The notes under the pieces were generated by a model. The model made no database searches, was not told the origin of the DNA, and was given only the letters and a program-made list of their open reading frames with translations. The position numbers were made by a program, and so were the translations under genes. Shown in pieces: positions 7,601 to 16,455 of a stretch of DNA of 41,213 nucleotides. The DNA is from Sulfurovum sp. GTDB taxonomy: Bacteria; Campylobacterota; Campylobacteria; Campylobacterales; Sulfurovaceae. Location of the stretch: NCBI GenBank assembly GCA_020726085.1, contig DYTG01000003.1:1-41213 (forward strand), given 5' to 3'. How positions within the stretch are numbered: the stretch's first letter is position 1; each line of letters opens with the position of its first letter.

Positions 7601-8182
7601 CTAAATTTCTTTTGGGTTTTGGATGGGTTTGCCCTCTAGTATGTCGTGCCATAGCGTGGGACTGCTCCACTCGCTTTGGATTTGCGGTGAAAATTCAATT
7701 TGGGCTACATCAATAGTACCCATACGCTCACTGTGGGCATCTTGGGCAAAGCTTTGCGCATAGCCTGTATCGGTTTCGTGGACAATGATACTATGAACCT
7801 CTACGCCTCTTTCGCCATTGACCATCAGTGTCGTATCAATGATTTTTTCTACCATCAAAAATATCACCCGTGAAAACTGCTCTGCCGATGGACTTATGGG
7901 CAACACAACCCAGCGTTTGGAGTGCTTTTGCATCGCTTCAAGATAGGCTTTGTCGTCTTTGTTCCAGAGTGTAATGGAGTGATCAAAGGCATCTATTAGC
8001 TCTTTGATACGAAGCTTCATCAATCCAAAATCATAGACCATCTGGGCTTCATCAAGGTAGCTTGACTCCAACAAAACCTCTACTTTGTAAGAGTGTCCGT
8101 GGAGATTTTGAGAACATCGCTGCGTCGTACAATGGCGAACGATATGAGCATTTTCAAATTTAAAAAGTTTGCGTATTATCAT
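7601..8182 (-). CDS. queD: 6-carboxy-tetrahydropterin synthase (queuosine pathway)
   Basis: The 193-residue protein matches the QueD/PTPS fold: the zinc-binding histidines occur in FENAHIVRH and NLHGHSYKVEV, with a candidate nucleophilic Cys two residues before the latter (RCSQNLHGH), and DAFDHSITLW later on. It converts 7,8-dihydroneopterin triphosphate to 6-carboxy-tetrahydropterin, the first dedicated step to 7-deazaguanine (preQ0/queuosine). At 193 residues it is longer than E. coli QueD (about 120), as in other Campylobacterota. Start ATG 8182; a 64-base divergent promoter region separates it from coaX. Confidence 0.88.
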   Translation of the reverse strand: MIIRKLFKFENAHIVRHCTTQRCSQNLHGHSYKVEVLLESSYLDEAQMVYDFGLMKLRIKELIDAFDHSITLWNKDDKAYLEAMQKHSKRWVVLPISPSAEQFSRVIFLMVEKIIDTTLMVNGERGVEVHSIIVHETDTGYAQSFAQDAHSERMGTIDVAQIEFSPQIQSEWSSPTLWHDILEGKPIQNPKEI

Positions 8183-8208
8183 GGATTAATCTTTCGTGTT
8201 TATTTTGT

Positions 8209-8216
8209 GATAAAAT
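8209..8216 (+). promoter_or_regulatory. Probable -10 region for coaX-hisG
   Basis: The 64-base gap between divergent queD and coaX contains TGTGATAAAATAG, an extended -10-like element (TG then GATAAAAT), 31 bases upstream of the coaX start. It departs from TATAAT by one base and lacks a -35 box, so this is a weak call; a queD promoter must lie in the same gap on the other strand. Confidence 0.35.
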
Positions 8217-8246
8217 AGCTAACTTAGGTTTTAAAAAAGGTTAAAA

Positions 8247-8879
8247 ATGCTACTAGCCGACATTGGTAATACCCATTTTCATATTTACGATGGTCATACT
8301 ATCAACCATCTCTCTCATGACGAGGCGATTCAACGCTACAAAGATAAAAAACTGCTCTACATTTGCGTCCATCACGATACGGCTCAAAAGATTGCAAAGA
8401 TTAAAAAATGGAGTGATATTGGGCAGAGATTGAGCATCCAAGGAGAGTATTCTACGATGGGCATTGACCGCAAAGCGTTGTGTTTGTCCAAAAAAAATGG
8501 TATTTTTGTGGATGCAGGAAGTGCTATTACGATCGATGTGGTACGCAATAGCGTCTATCAAGGAGGATGCATATTGCCTGGAGTTCAAGCCTATTTGCAA
8601 AGCTATGAACGCATCTCTCCCGCTCTCAAAACCCAGCTCAACCCCAACGTAACGCTTAAGCGATTGCCTCTTACAACCAAAGATGCGATTAGCTATGGTA
8701 TAATAGCATCCATAAAAGCACTCATATCCAATCTTAAGTATCATGAGCCACTCTATTTCACAGGGGGAGACGGTGCGTTTTTGGCATCGTTTTTCAAAGA
8801 CTCCCTTTGTGATGAAACGCTGATTTTCAAAGGGATACTCAAAGGGCTTAAGCAACATAAAAAAGGAAAAACCAGATGA
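8247..8879 (+). CDS. coaX: Type III pantothenate kinase
   Basis: The 210-residue protein begins MLLADIGNTHFHIYDG, the phosphate-binding loop of the CoaX acetate/sugar-kinase superfold (Asp5 metal/ATP site), and has GIDRKALC, FVDAGSAITIDVV (catalytic Asp) and GGCILPG motifs. It phosphorylates pantothenate, the first step of coenzyme A synthesis, using a monovalent cation and independent of CoA feedback. It is shorter than many CoaX proteins (about 250) but normal for Campylobacterota. Its TGA stop overlaps the hisG ATG by four bases (ATGA), implying translational coupling. It also shows that TGA is a stop in this genome. Confidence 0.92.
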   Translation: MLLADIGNTHFHIYDGHTINHLSHDEAIQRYKDKKLLYICVHHDTAQKIAKIKKWSDIGQRLSIQGEYSTMGIDRKALCLSKKNGIFVDAGSAITIDVVRNSVYQGGCILPGVQAYLQSYERISPALKTQLNPNVTLKRLPLTTKDAISYGIIASIKALISNLKYHEPLYFTGGDGAFLASFFKDSLCDETLIFKGILKGLKQHKKGKTR

Positions 8880-9502
8880 TAACCGTAGCACTGCCCAAGG
8901 GTAGAATTGCCGAGGAGACGCTCGACATCTTTTCAGAGATTTTTAACAAAAAGTTTGAATTTGAAAATCGAAAATTGATTTTGGAAACGGGAGGATTTAC
9001 GTTTCTCAACGTCAGAAGCCAAGACGTACCCACCTATGTAGAGTACGGAGCGGCGGATATTGGGGTAGTGGGGCTTGATGTGATTGTAGAACAAGAACTT
9101 GATATTATTCAACTTCTTGATATGCAATTGGGACGTTGTAAAGTTTGTATCGGTATCAAAAACGAAGATGAGCTTGATTGGAACAAACCCAATATTAAAG
9201 TCGCTACCAAAATGGAAAATATCGCCAAAAACTACTTCGCCTCCAAAGCGGTGGGGGTTGAGGTGATTAAGCTCTACGGCTCTATCGAATTGGCCCCACT
9301 TATCGGAATGTGCGATGCCATTGTCGATATTGTCGAAACAGGCAATACGATGAGAGAAAACGGACTCAAGGTAGCGCAAGAGATTATGGACTCCTCGGCT
9401 CACCTTATCGCCAACAAAAACAGCTATTACAGCAAAAAAGATGAGATTTTGTCCATCTATGAGCAAATCAAAAAGGTAGTCCAGCGACGTGCAAACTCTT
9501 AA
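8876..9502 (+). CDS. hisG: ATP phosphoribosyltransferase, short form
   Basis: The 208-residue protein starts MITVALPKGRIAEETLDIF and has the PRPP-binding segment VDIVETGNTMRENGL, both diagnostic of HisG. It catalyses the first, committed step of histidine synthesis (ATP plus PRPP). The absence of the C-terminal regulatory ACT-like domain makes it the short form, which needs the HisZ partner for activity and feedback control; hisZ is not in this window. It overlaps coaX by four bases and converges on the glycogen operon, whose last gene ends 26 bases away; no strong terminator is visible in that gap. Confidence 0.95.
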   Translation: MITVALPKGRIAEETLDIFSEIFNKKFEFENRKLILETGGFTFLNVRSQDVPTYVEYGAADIGVVGLDVIVEQELDIIQLLDMQLGRCKVCIGIKNEDELDWNKPNIKVATKMENIAKNYFASKAVGVEVIKLYGSIELAPLIGMCDAIVDIVETGNTMRENGLKVAQEIMDSSAHLIANKNSYYSKKDEILSIYEQIKKVVQRRANS

Positions 9503-9528
9503 ATCCTCACCCCATAAAGGGAAAGGGT

Positions 9529-11115
9529 TTAATCTAAAAATATTTTGAAATCAATAAAACTAAAAATAGAGTTTTTCTCCTCTAGGTATGCCAATCGTCC
9601 AAAATCTATCGTGTTGCTGTTGAGCATATCTACGAGTTGATTGAAATTAAAAATATGCTCTTTGGTTCGGCTGATGCTATACTGGGATGCCGTTGCAGTA
9701 GTGACCAAAAAGGCCCAGTCGCTGCTTTGAGCCAACAGTAACTCTCGAAGCATTTGATTGAGCAGACGCACATGGTTGCTCTCATGGGTATCACGGTAGT
9801 TGTAGGCGTATTGACTCATCTTGTCCGCCATCTCATGAAGGTGGCGATAAATCCATGAATTGCCCTCATTGAGCCATACATCGTAGTAGCCTTGATCACC
9901 CCACGAGGAGGGATTGGGGCTTACGACTTGATTGGTAGGGTATCGATTGAGGTAATCAAGGGGTGTAATGGCTTTAATGACCTTGTGTTTGTCTATCTCT
10001 TTGAAAAGATTGTAGAGAAATTCGGGTCCCTCAAACCACCAATGCCCAAAAAGCTCCGCATCGTAGGGCGAAACCACCATAGGGGTTCGATCCATATAGC
10101 GCGAGAGGTACTCGATCTGTTTTTCTCTATTGAAGTGAAAATCTCGTGCATGTTCTTGGGTTTTGCACGATGCAATGTAAGGATCGTACGCCTCTTTGTA
10201 GTCGCTATTACCCGTAATTTTATGGTATTTGTACCCCGTAAAGACTCGTTGACCATCGGGATTGATGTAGTCTTTGATGTAATCATAATCAAGGTCGTAT
10301 CCAATATCACGGTAGAAATCACGGTAATTAACATCGCCTGGATAGCCCTCTTTAGAACTCCATACTTGTTTGGAGGACTCACCATCTCGCCCAAAAGCAG
10401 CTACACCGTGAGGGGTATGGACAGGTGCATAAACACCGTTTAGAGCCGTTGGGTTGGCATGGACAAGCGCGTGAGAATCGACGATAAAAAACTCCAAACC
10501 GTTCTCTTTTAAAATTCTATCCAATCCCTCGTAGTAGGCACACTCAGGCAACCAAATCCCTTTGGGATTACGATGAAAGTGTTTTTGGTGGGCTTTAATG
10601 GCTACTTCAACTTGCACCTCTACGGCTTTTTCATTGACACACAGCAGAGGCAAAAATCCATGCGTTGCACCGCAGGTAATCACCTCTAATGAGCCTTTGT
10701 TGTAAAAATAGCGATAGCCGTTGAGGACATTTCCATGCAAAACGGTATCAAAAAATGTTTTGGTCTCTTTGAAAAAGTGGTAGTAAAAGAGTGCGTTGTT
10801 GTGAAAATGCGGATCCTCTTGGGCGGTACGTGCTATCTCTTTTTCTCCCAGTTCGATTTGCCGCTCTAAAAATTTTGCGTATTTTCCCATCAAATGCGCA
10901 TCATCAAGCATCTCAGCAAGAGGCGGTGTAATAGAGGTGGTCAATCTAAACTCAACTCCCTCGTTTTCGAGCTTTTTAAGGCGACTTAGTAGCGGAATGT
11001 AACACTCCGTAATCGCCTCAAAGAGCCAATGCTCTTCTAAGAAGTTGTCATACTCGGGATGTTTAACAAACGGAAGATGTGAGTGTAAAATGGGAATCCA
11101 ATAGCCTTTAATCAT
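9529..11115 (-). CDS. GH57 1,4-alpha-glucan branching enzyme
   Basis: The 528-residue protein is a GH57 family enzyme of the branching-enzyme type. Visible motifs are HSHLPF near the N-terminus, GIWLPECAYYEG with the predicted nucleophile E191, and VSPYDAELFGHWWFEGPEF with the predicted acid/base D352; both positions and their spacing fit the characterised Thermococcus kodakarensis enzyme. It would introduce alpha-1,6 branches into glycogen made by the GlgA encoded upstream, in place of a GH13 GlgB. Start ATG 11115 overlaps the end of the DUF4912 gene by eight bases. It is the last gene of the glycogen/glycolysis run. Length matches the family (about 530-570). Confidence 0.9.
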   Translation of the reverse strand: MIKGYWIPILHSHLPFVKHPEYDNFLEEHWLFEAITECYIPLLSRLKKLENEGVEFRLTTSITPPLAEMLDDAHLMGKYAKFLERQIELGEKEIARTAQEDPHFHNNALFYYHFFKETKTFFDTVLHGNVLNGYRYFYNKGSLEVITCGATHGFLPLLCVNEKAVEVQVEVAIKAHQKHFHRNPKGIWLPECAYYEGLDRILKENGLEFFIVDSHALVHANPTALNGVYAPVHTPHGVAAFGRDGESSKQVWSSKEGYPGDVNYRDFYRDIGYDLDYDYIKDYINPDGQRVFTGYKYHKITGNSDYKEAYDPYIASCKTQEHARDFHFNREKQIEYLSRYMDRTPMVVSPYDAELFGHWWFEGPEFLYNLFKEIDKHKVIKAITPLDYLNRYPTNQVVSPNPSSWGDQGYYDVWLNEGNSWIYRHLHEMADKMSQYAYNYRDTHESNHVRLLNQMLRELLLAQSSDWAFLVTTATASQYSISRTKEHIFNFNQLVDMLNSNTIDFGRLAYLEEKNSIFSFIDFKIFLD

Positions 11116-11764
11116 TACTGTCTCCTTTGTGCGACAAGCTCATAGTACTTGAACCTACGCCAAAAGTACTTTGAGTCATTTGGGTTAAAAAGCGTAAACG
11201 CTCCAACTCTTTAATATACTTTGCCGATGATCCGCTAAATTCAAGATGCGTTGTAGAGGTGTGCAAGAACTCGCTCCACAAGAGACCTCTGCACATCCAT
11301 ATCTCATCCTTATCAGAGGGTAGATTAATCTGCGAAGAGAAGGTGTGAATGGGTTGCGAAACAAAAAGCTCTTGAAACACTCCCTTTTCCATAAATCCTG
11401 CTTTGGCGTAAATTTTGCGGTTTTCAAAGACTCCTTTAATAAAGTATTCGCTCACCGCAAAGGAGGAACTAACCGTAAAAAGCATACCGTTGGCATCGTA
11501 GATTCTAAAATGGAGCTGTTGGGAGTTTAAGTCAATGCCGTGTTTTTGAAGTGTCTCATCGGTAATCTCCCAATAGAGGTAATATTTGGATTGATTGACG
11601 GGCAACAGTGTCACTCTATCTTTGTAGTATCGACTGGGGATGGGGTACTCTCTAATGCCCTCACTAGGAACCTCTTGTGCCATAGTATCAATAGCATGGG
11701 TGGTACTGGAAAAACTATCTTTTGGAATACTCTCTTTGATTAAATATCTATTATTTTCATTCAT
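11108..11764 (-). CDS. DUF4912 domain protein
   Basis: The 218-residue protein has an N-terminal polar tail, then a beta-rich domain (about 45-165) with YYKDRVTLLPVNQSKYYLYW, LHFRIYDANG and EIWMCRGLLWSEFL, fitting the DUF4912 family, whose members often lie next to GH57 branching enzymes (family knowledge). The immunoglobulin-like pattern of tryptophans and tyrosines suggests carbohydrate or protein binding, but no function is established. It is coupled to the branching enzyme gene by an eight-base overlap and follows pgm by eight bases, so a role in glycogen granule assembly or in guiding the branching enzyme is a reasonable inference. Confidence 0.8.
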   Translation of the reverse strand: MNENNRYLIKESIPKDSFSSTTHAIDTMAQEVPSEGIREYPIPSRYYKDRVTLLPVNQSKYYLYWEITDETLQKHGIDLNSQQLHFRIYDANGMLFTVSSSFAVSEYFIKGVFENRKIYAKAGFMEKGVFQELFVSQPIHTFSSQINLPSDKDEIWMCRGLLWSEFLHTSTTHLEFSGSSAKYIKELERLRFLTQMTQSTFGVGSSTMSLSHKGDSND

Positions 11765-11772
11765 ACTCTCTC

Positions 11773-13386
11773 CTATCTTTCAAAAATTTTTGTGGCTATC
11801 GTTTGAGCATCGGCTTGGATTGCAACTAGATGCTCTGGGGAGATAAAACTCTCAGCATAAATTTTATAAACATCTTCTGTGCCCGAGGGGCGAATAGCAA
11901 ACCAACCGTTGGCACTAGTGATCTTTAATCCTCCAATGGCGTAACCGTTATCGGCTTTGGTAAGGATAGAGGTGATAGGCTCTCCTGCTAGAGTGGTTTG
12001 GGTTATATCACTAGCTTGAAGGTTTTTGAGCAGCTTTTTTTGTTCGCTATTGGCGGTGGCATCCATTCGAGCATAGAGCGGTGTGCCAAATTTTTGGGTT
12101 AATTCTTGATAGTGAAGTGCAGGGTCTTTGCCTGTGGTGGCTAAAATTTCTGCTGCTAAAAGATTGAGTATCATCCCATCTTTGTCGGTACTCCACACTT
12201 GAGCGTTTTTACGCAAGAAACTCGCTCCCGCACTCTCTTCACCCCCAAAGAATATCTCACCCTCCATTAGGGGCTTGACAAACCACTTAAATCCTACGGG
12301 TGTCTCAAAGAGTTTGACTTCATGACTGGCGACAACTCTATCAATCATGGAGCTGCTTACGAGTGTCTTGCCTACTCCCATGCTTTTAAAATCCCTTGTT
12401 TTGAGGAGATAATCAATGGCTACAGCAAGGTAGTGGTTGGGGTTCATAAGCCCATGGCTAGGCGTTACAATCCCGTGTCTATCGAAATCGGTATCGTTAC
12501 CAAAAGCGATATCGTAGTGGTTTTTCATCTCAATAAGTCCTGCCATAGCGTAGGGACTAGAGCAATCCATTCGGATTTTGCCATCTTTGTCGCAGTGCAT
12601 AAATGAGAAAGTAAAATCAACACTGTCGTGGAAAATATCCATATTGAGACCGTAACGCTCTTTGATAGCACGGTAGTAGTTGAGTCCCGAACCTCCCATG
12701 GCATCGGCACCGATTTTGATACCAGATTGTGCAATTGCTTCCATATTGATAATATGTTGCAAATCCTCTACATAGGGAGCAATAAAATCGTAAGCTACCA
12801 AATACTCACTACGCAAAGCCTCTTCGTAAGCGATACGTTTCACCTCTACAAGGTCATTTTTCAAAATAGCATTGGCTCTTGCTTGAATAAGGTCGGTAAT
12901 GCCTACATCCGCAGGACCACCATCGGTAGCATTGTATTTAAAGCCTCCATCGCTTGGAGGATTGTGGGAAGGGGTAATGACAATTCCGTCGCTATTGGGA
13001 TGCGTCAAGATAGCATGAGAGATAACGGGCGTAGGAGTGTAGTCAAAATCTGTGGCATAATAGGTAGTAATGCCATTGGCGATGAGTACCTCTATAGCAC
13101 TTCTATGAGCGGGTGTGGAGAGTGCGTGAGTATCCATCCCGATAAAAAGCTTGTCGTGTCCTTGGGCTTTGTGATACTCCGCTACGGCTTGCGTCATAGC
13201 TAAGATATGGGCTTCATTAAAGCTTTTTTGAGCTGAACTGCCTCGATGTCCTGATGTACCAAAGGCAACTGCGTGGGCTTGATTGTCTCTATCGGGTGTT
13301 TGGATATAGTAATCGCTAATGAGATTGGCAATATTTTCCAATATCTCCTTAGGGGCTATTTTTCCTGCGTTGGCGTGATGTGACAT
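11773..13386 (-). CDS. pgm: Phosphoglucomutase (alpha-D-glucose-specific)
   Basis: This 537-residue phosphohexomutase carries the phosphoserine loop in ITPSHNPPSDGGFKYNAT, the magnesium motif as GNDTDFDRHGIV, the sugar-binding loop FGGEESAGASF and the phosphate-binding RPSGTEDVYKIYAE. It interconverts glucose-1-phosphate and glucose-6-phosphate, linking glycogen turnover to glycolysis. I use ATG 13386 because AAGGAGG lies eight bases upstream; an in-frame extension to 13434 would reach back into the mgtE end and lacks conserved sequence. It is of the long bacterial Pgm type (about 540-550). It follows mgtE by 20 bases. Confidence 0.95.
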   Translation of the reverse strand: MSHHANAGKIAPKEILENIANLISDYYIQTPDRDNQAHAVAFGTSGHRGSSAQKSFNEAHILAMTQAVAEYHKAQGHDKLFIGMDTHALSTPAHRSAIEVLIANGITTYYATDFDYTPTPVISHAILTHPNSDGIVITPSHNPPSDGGFKYNATDGGPADVGITDLIQARANAILKNDLVEVKRIAYEEALRSEYLVAYDFIAPYVEDLQHIINMEAIAQSGIKIGADAMGGSGLNYYRAIKERYGLNMDIFHDSVDFTFSFMHCDKDGKIRMDCSSPYAMAGLIEMKNHYDIAFGNDTDFDRHGIVTPSHGLMNPNHYLAVAIDYLLKTRDFKSMGVGKTLVSSSMIDRVVASHEVKLFETPVGFKWFVKPLMEGEIFFGGEESAGASFLRKNAQVWSTDKDGMILNLLAAEILATTGKDPALHYQELTQKFGTPLYARMDATANSEQKKLLKNLQASDITQTTLAGEPITSILTKADNGYAIGGLKITSANGWFAIRPSGTEDVYKIYAESFISPEHLVAIQADAQTIATKIFER

Positions 13387-13406
13387 TTTTTCCTCCTTTT
13401 TTACTA

Positions 13407-14753
13407 TTATAATACAATTATGGTTGCAAACCAAAGAAAACTAAAAAACCCTATGATATCTATAAGCGTTAAGACAATAACTGAACTGGCAATAGCGGGG
13501 TCGTAATGGGCTTTTTTGATTAAAACAGGGGTCAAAGTTCCCAACATACCAGCCATTGTAATGCTCAATAACATCGCCAATCCCATTGAAATGGAAATAA
13601 AAACATCATCAAAGCGTATCTGTGTAACCATCGAAGCGATAGAACCAAAAATCAATCCATTACCTAAAGCCACTTTCATCTCTTTGATGAAGACAGGTTT
13701 GAGATTATTGAGATCAAGTTTACCTATTGCCATTTGACGAACCGTAACCGTCATGGTTTGTACCGACGCACTTCCTGCCATGTTGGCAACAATGGGCATG
13801 AGTATCGCTAAGGCCACAATTTGATGAATGCTCTCTTCAAACATACCAATGACTACAGAGGCGATAGTGACATTGATGAGATTTATAAACAGCCATATTG
13901 CACGGCTCTTGGTGACATTTAAATAGGTATCCTCTAGCTCTTCACTTTGATGGATTTTGCTTAAAGCATAGATTTGTCTAGTAGCACTCTCTTGCATGGT
14001 ATCGACAATATCATCGTGAGTAATACGTCCAATAAGGTGTCCCATTCTATCGACTACAGGCAAAGAGGATATATCGTATTTTTCAATTTTATTTAAGACA
14101 CTATCGATGCTATCGTGCGACGTGATGGTGTGAGGGGCAGGATATTTGTCGATAATTTGTGCAAAAGTAGCCTCCATCTTTTCCAAAATCAAATCATCCA
14201 TGCCGATAGTTGTGAGCAATTTATTGTGGCTATCGACGACAAAGAGATAGTAGATATGACTCACCCCTCGCTCTTTTAAGGCTCTAAGTTGCTCCAAACA
14301 ACTCTCAATGGTTTGGCTCACCTCTACTTTCAAAAGCTCCGTTTGCATCAGCGATCCCGCTTGATTTTCGGGATAGTGAATAAGCTGTTCTATGATTTGT
14401 TGTTTTTTGTCGCCTAGGAGGCTAAAAACCTCTTCTTCTTTGGCTTTGCTAACCGTTGCAATAGCTTGGATAAGGTCGGTAGCATCATCGCTCTCCAAAG
14501 CTTCAATGAGTTTGGCAAGTTCTTCTGGGGAGTCTTGCTCGATAATCTCGACTTGATAGACATAAGGCAACTCTAAAAAAGTTTTGGCTTTGAGTTGAGT
14601 GGGCAAAGAGTTGAGATACTCCACAAACCGTTTCTCATCCTCTCGCTTAACGCTCTCAAGATAATCCGCCACATCGGCATTTTCAACTTTTTGAGACGGG
14701 TTGCCTCCATCGTTGATTTTTTTGATGTAGAGATCGACGGCTTTAAGATTCAT
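13407..14753 (-). CDS. mgtE: MgtE-type magnesium channel/transporter
   Basis: The 448-residue protein has the full MgtE order: N-terminal superhelical domain (about 1-130), two CBS domains (about 130-250; includes YDISSLPVVDRMGHLIGRIT), a connecting helix, and five membrane helices (about 280-448) containing MPIVANMAGSASVQT, which lines the pore. The N and CBS domains sense cytosolic magnesium, and in MgtE of Thermus the CBS domain also binds ATP. It sits inside the glycogen/glycolysis run between glgP (22 bases) and pgm (20 bases), an unexpected place for an ion channel but sensible since kinases and mutases there need magnesium. Confidence 0.93.
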   Translation of the reverse strand: MNLKAVDLYIKKINDGGNPSQKVENADVADYLESVKREDEKRFVEYLNSLPTQLKAKTFLELPYVYQVEIIEQDSPEELAKLIEALESDDATDLIQAIATVSKAKEEEVFSLLGDKKQQIIEQLIHYPENQAGSLMQTELLKVEVSQTIESCLEQLRALKERGVSHIYYLFVVDSHNKLLTTIGMDDLILEKMEATFAQIIDKYPAPHTITSHDSIDSVLNKIEKYDISSLPVVDRMGHLIGRITHDDIVDTMQESATRQIYALSKIHQSEELEDTYLNVTKSRAIWLFINLINVTIASVVIGMFEESIHQIVALAILMPIVANMAGSASVQTMTVTVRQMAIGKLDLNNLKPVFIKEMKVALGNGLIFGSIASMVTQIRFDDVFISISMGLAMLLSITMAGMLGTLTPVLIKKAHYDPAIASSVIVLTLIDIIGFFSFLWFATIIVL

Positions 14754-14775
14754 TTGTCACTGTGCCTTTACGTTT

Positions 14776-16455
14776 TTAGAACACACGGGGTGCTTCCCCA
14801 ATATCTCGCTCGATGATGTACATTTTGTTGTAGTATTGGTGTGCCATACGCCCCGAATCAAAGGCGGGTATCACATCGGTCAAAGAGCGTTTCATCATCT
14901 CTATCCAACGCCCTTGATTGTCGTAGTAAATAGGAGCGACTTGATTTTCCAAAATATTCATTAAGTTTTCGTTGTCCATACGGTCTTGTTCATCAATCGG
15001 GAGTTCGCTTGAAACAGGAGGAATAGTAAAGGAGTTTACCTCTTCAATGCTGTATTCAGGATGCCACCCATCGGCAACGGAGAGATTGATAGCACCATTC
15101 ATCGCCGCACTCATACCGCTTGTTCCACTCGCCTCTCGTGTGATTCTAGGGGTATTGAGCCACAAATCAGCCCCTTTTTTGAGCAACATCGAAAGCCCCA
15201 ACTCATATCCTACTAATACCGCTACATTTTTGTAGCTTCGAGAGATGTAGTTGAGTTCGTTGAAGAGATTAATCGCTTGGGTATCAAAAGGATAGGGCTT
15301 ACCTGCCCAAATAAGCTGTACGGGATACTTGGTATTGTTTACAAAACGTTCAAAACGCTCTAAGTCGTATTTGAGCAATCCTGGACGCTTATACTCCGCA
15401 AAACGTCTTGCCCATACGATGGTGAGGACATTGGGATCAAACATCTTGCCCGTTTGGTTGGCTACTTCAATAAAAAGCATACGTTTAAGGTGCTTTTTAC
15501 GCGCCTCCAGCTCATAATCCTCATGCTCATCAAGCGCCCTAAGAAGTCCTTTATCCGCCCAATAACGTCGATTTTGTGCGTTGGTGATATAGGTGATAGG
15601 ACAACGCCCCTCAATGTGTGACCACATTTTGTTGGAGACATCGCAATGGATTTTGGATACAGCGTTGGCAATTTTGGCTAGTTTCAAAGCCCCTACCGTC
15701 AAGCTAAACATATCTCCATAAATCCCCGTAATCTCTCGTACGGTTTCGAGTGGGAGTGAATTAAAAAAGCCCATTTTGCACAACAAATGGATGTTGTGTT
15801 CTTCGTTTCCTGCTTTTTCGGGTGTATGGGTAGTGAAGACTACTTTTTGACGAACCTGATCAATATCTTTGTATTTGTGCATAAGCTCAAAAACCATAGG
15901 CAAGGAGTGTCCCTCGTTCATGTGATAGACTTCAATAGTTTGTTCAAGTGCTTCAAGAACTTTGACACCGCCGATACCCAAAACAATCTCTTGAGCGATA
16001 CGGGTTTCGGTATTGTGGTCGTAGAGCTTGTGGGTAATGGTACGAGAGAGGTAATCATTCTCATCCACATCGGTTGTAAGAAGCAACATAGGAGCAGTAC
16101 CAAAGGTCTCGCTAGGCAAGAGCAGAGCTTTAACCACTACATTTTTGCCGTTGATATTAACCGTGACGCTAATGCCTGTATCTTCTAAAAAATAGTAGCG
16201 TTTGCGTCGAAATTTGACGACCAAATTGCGATCTTCATCTCGTTCTTGATCGTAATAGCCGTAGCTCCACAAGATACCTACACCGATTATGTTTTGTTGC
16301 AAATCGTAAGCACTGCGCATATGCGAACCTGCCAAAAATCCCAATCCGCCTGAATAGATCTTAAGGGCTTGATGGATAGCAAACTCCATCGAAAAGTAGG
16401 CAACGCTTTTGGAATATTTTTTATCTATCGTATAACTGTGTAGAGGTTTTTTCAT
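14776..16455 (-). CDS. glgP: Short alpha-glucan (glycogen) phosphorylase-like protein
   Basis: The 559-residue protein belongs to the short GT35-like phosphorylases: VAYFSMEFAIHQALKIYSGG at the N-terminus, MNEGHSLPMVFELM, TTHTPEKAGNEEHN, WARRFAEYKRP and REASGTSGMSAAMNGAINLS. The usual reaction is phosphorolysis of glycogen to glucose-1-phosphate with a PLP cofactor. Oddly, where the PLP Schiff-base lysine is expected (GTSGMK) this protein has Ser449 (codon at 15111-15109). The surrounding sequence is well conserved, so this is not random decay. Either this is a variant subfamily or the protein works differently. It starts at ATG 16455 (AGGAG upstream) and overlaps the glucokinase stop by four bases. 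Confidence 0.82.
   Translation of the reverse strand: MKKPLHSYTIDKKYSKSVAYFSMEFAIHQALKIYSGGLGFLAGSHMRSAYDLQQNIIGVGILWSYGYYDQERDEDRNLVVKFRRKRYYFLEDTGISVTVNINGKNVVVKALLLPSETFGTAPMLLLTTDVDENDYLSRTITHKLYDHNTETRIAQEIVLGIGGVKVLEALEQTIEVYHMNEGHSLPMVFELMHKYKDIDQVRQKVVFTTHTPEKAGNEEHNIHLLCKMGFFNSLPLETVREITGIYGDMFSLTVGALKLAKIANAVSKIHCDVSNKMWSHIEGRCPITYITNAQNRRYWADKGLLRALDEHEDYELEARKKHLKRMLFIEVANQTGKMFDPNVLTIVWARRFAEYKRPGLLKYDLERFERFVNNTKYPVQLIWAGKPYPFDTQAINLFNELNYISRSYKNVAVLVGYELGLSMLLKKGADLWLNTPRITREASGTSGMSAAMNGAINLSVADGWHPEYSIEEVNSFTIPPVSSELPIDEQDRMDNENLMNILENQVAPIYYDNQGRWIEMMKRSLTDVIPAFDSGRMAHQYYNKMYIIERDIGEAPRVF

Noticed and set aside
8253..8891. Long minus-strand open frame (212 codons) across coaX
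   Set aside because: It mirrors the conserved coaX gene, has no recognisable motif, and its codons are the complement of a real gene.
8933..9466. Minus-strand open frame (177 codons) across hisG
   Set aside because: Antisense shadow of hisG without family features or ribosome site.
9503..9528. Terminator between hisG and the GH57 branching enzyme gene
   Set aside because: Only a three-pair CCC/GGG stem without a proper T-run is visible.
9892..10443. Plus-strand open frame (183 codons) within the GH57 branching enzyme
   Set aside because: Antisense shadow over the catalytic region of a clear GH57 gene.
12628..13203. Plus-strand open frame (191 codons) within pgm
   Set aside because: Antisense to the conserved phosphoglucomutase core; no independent support.
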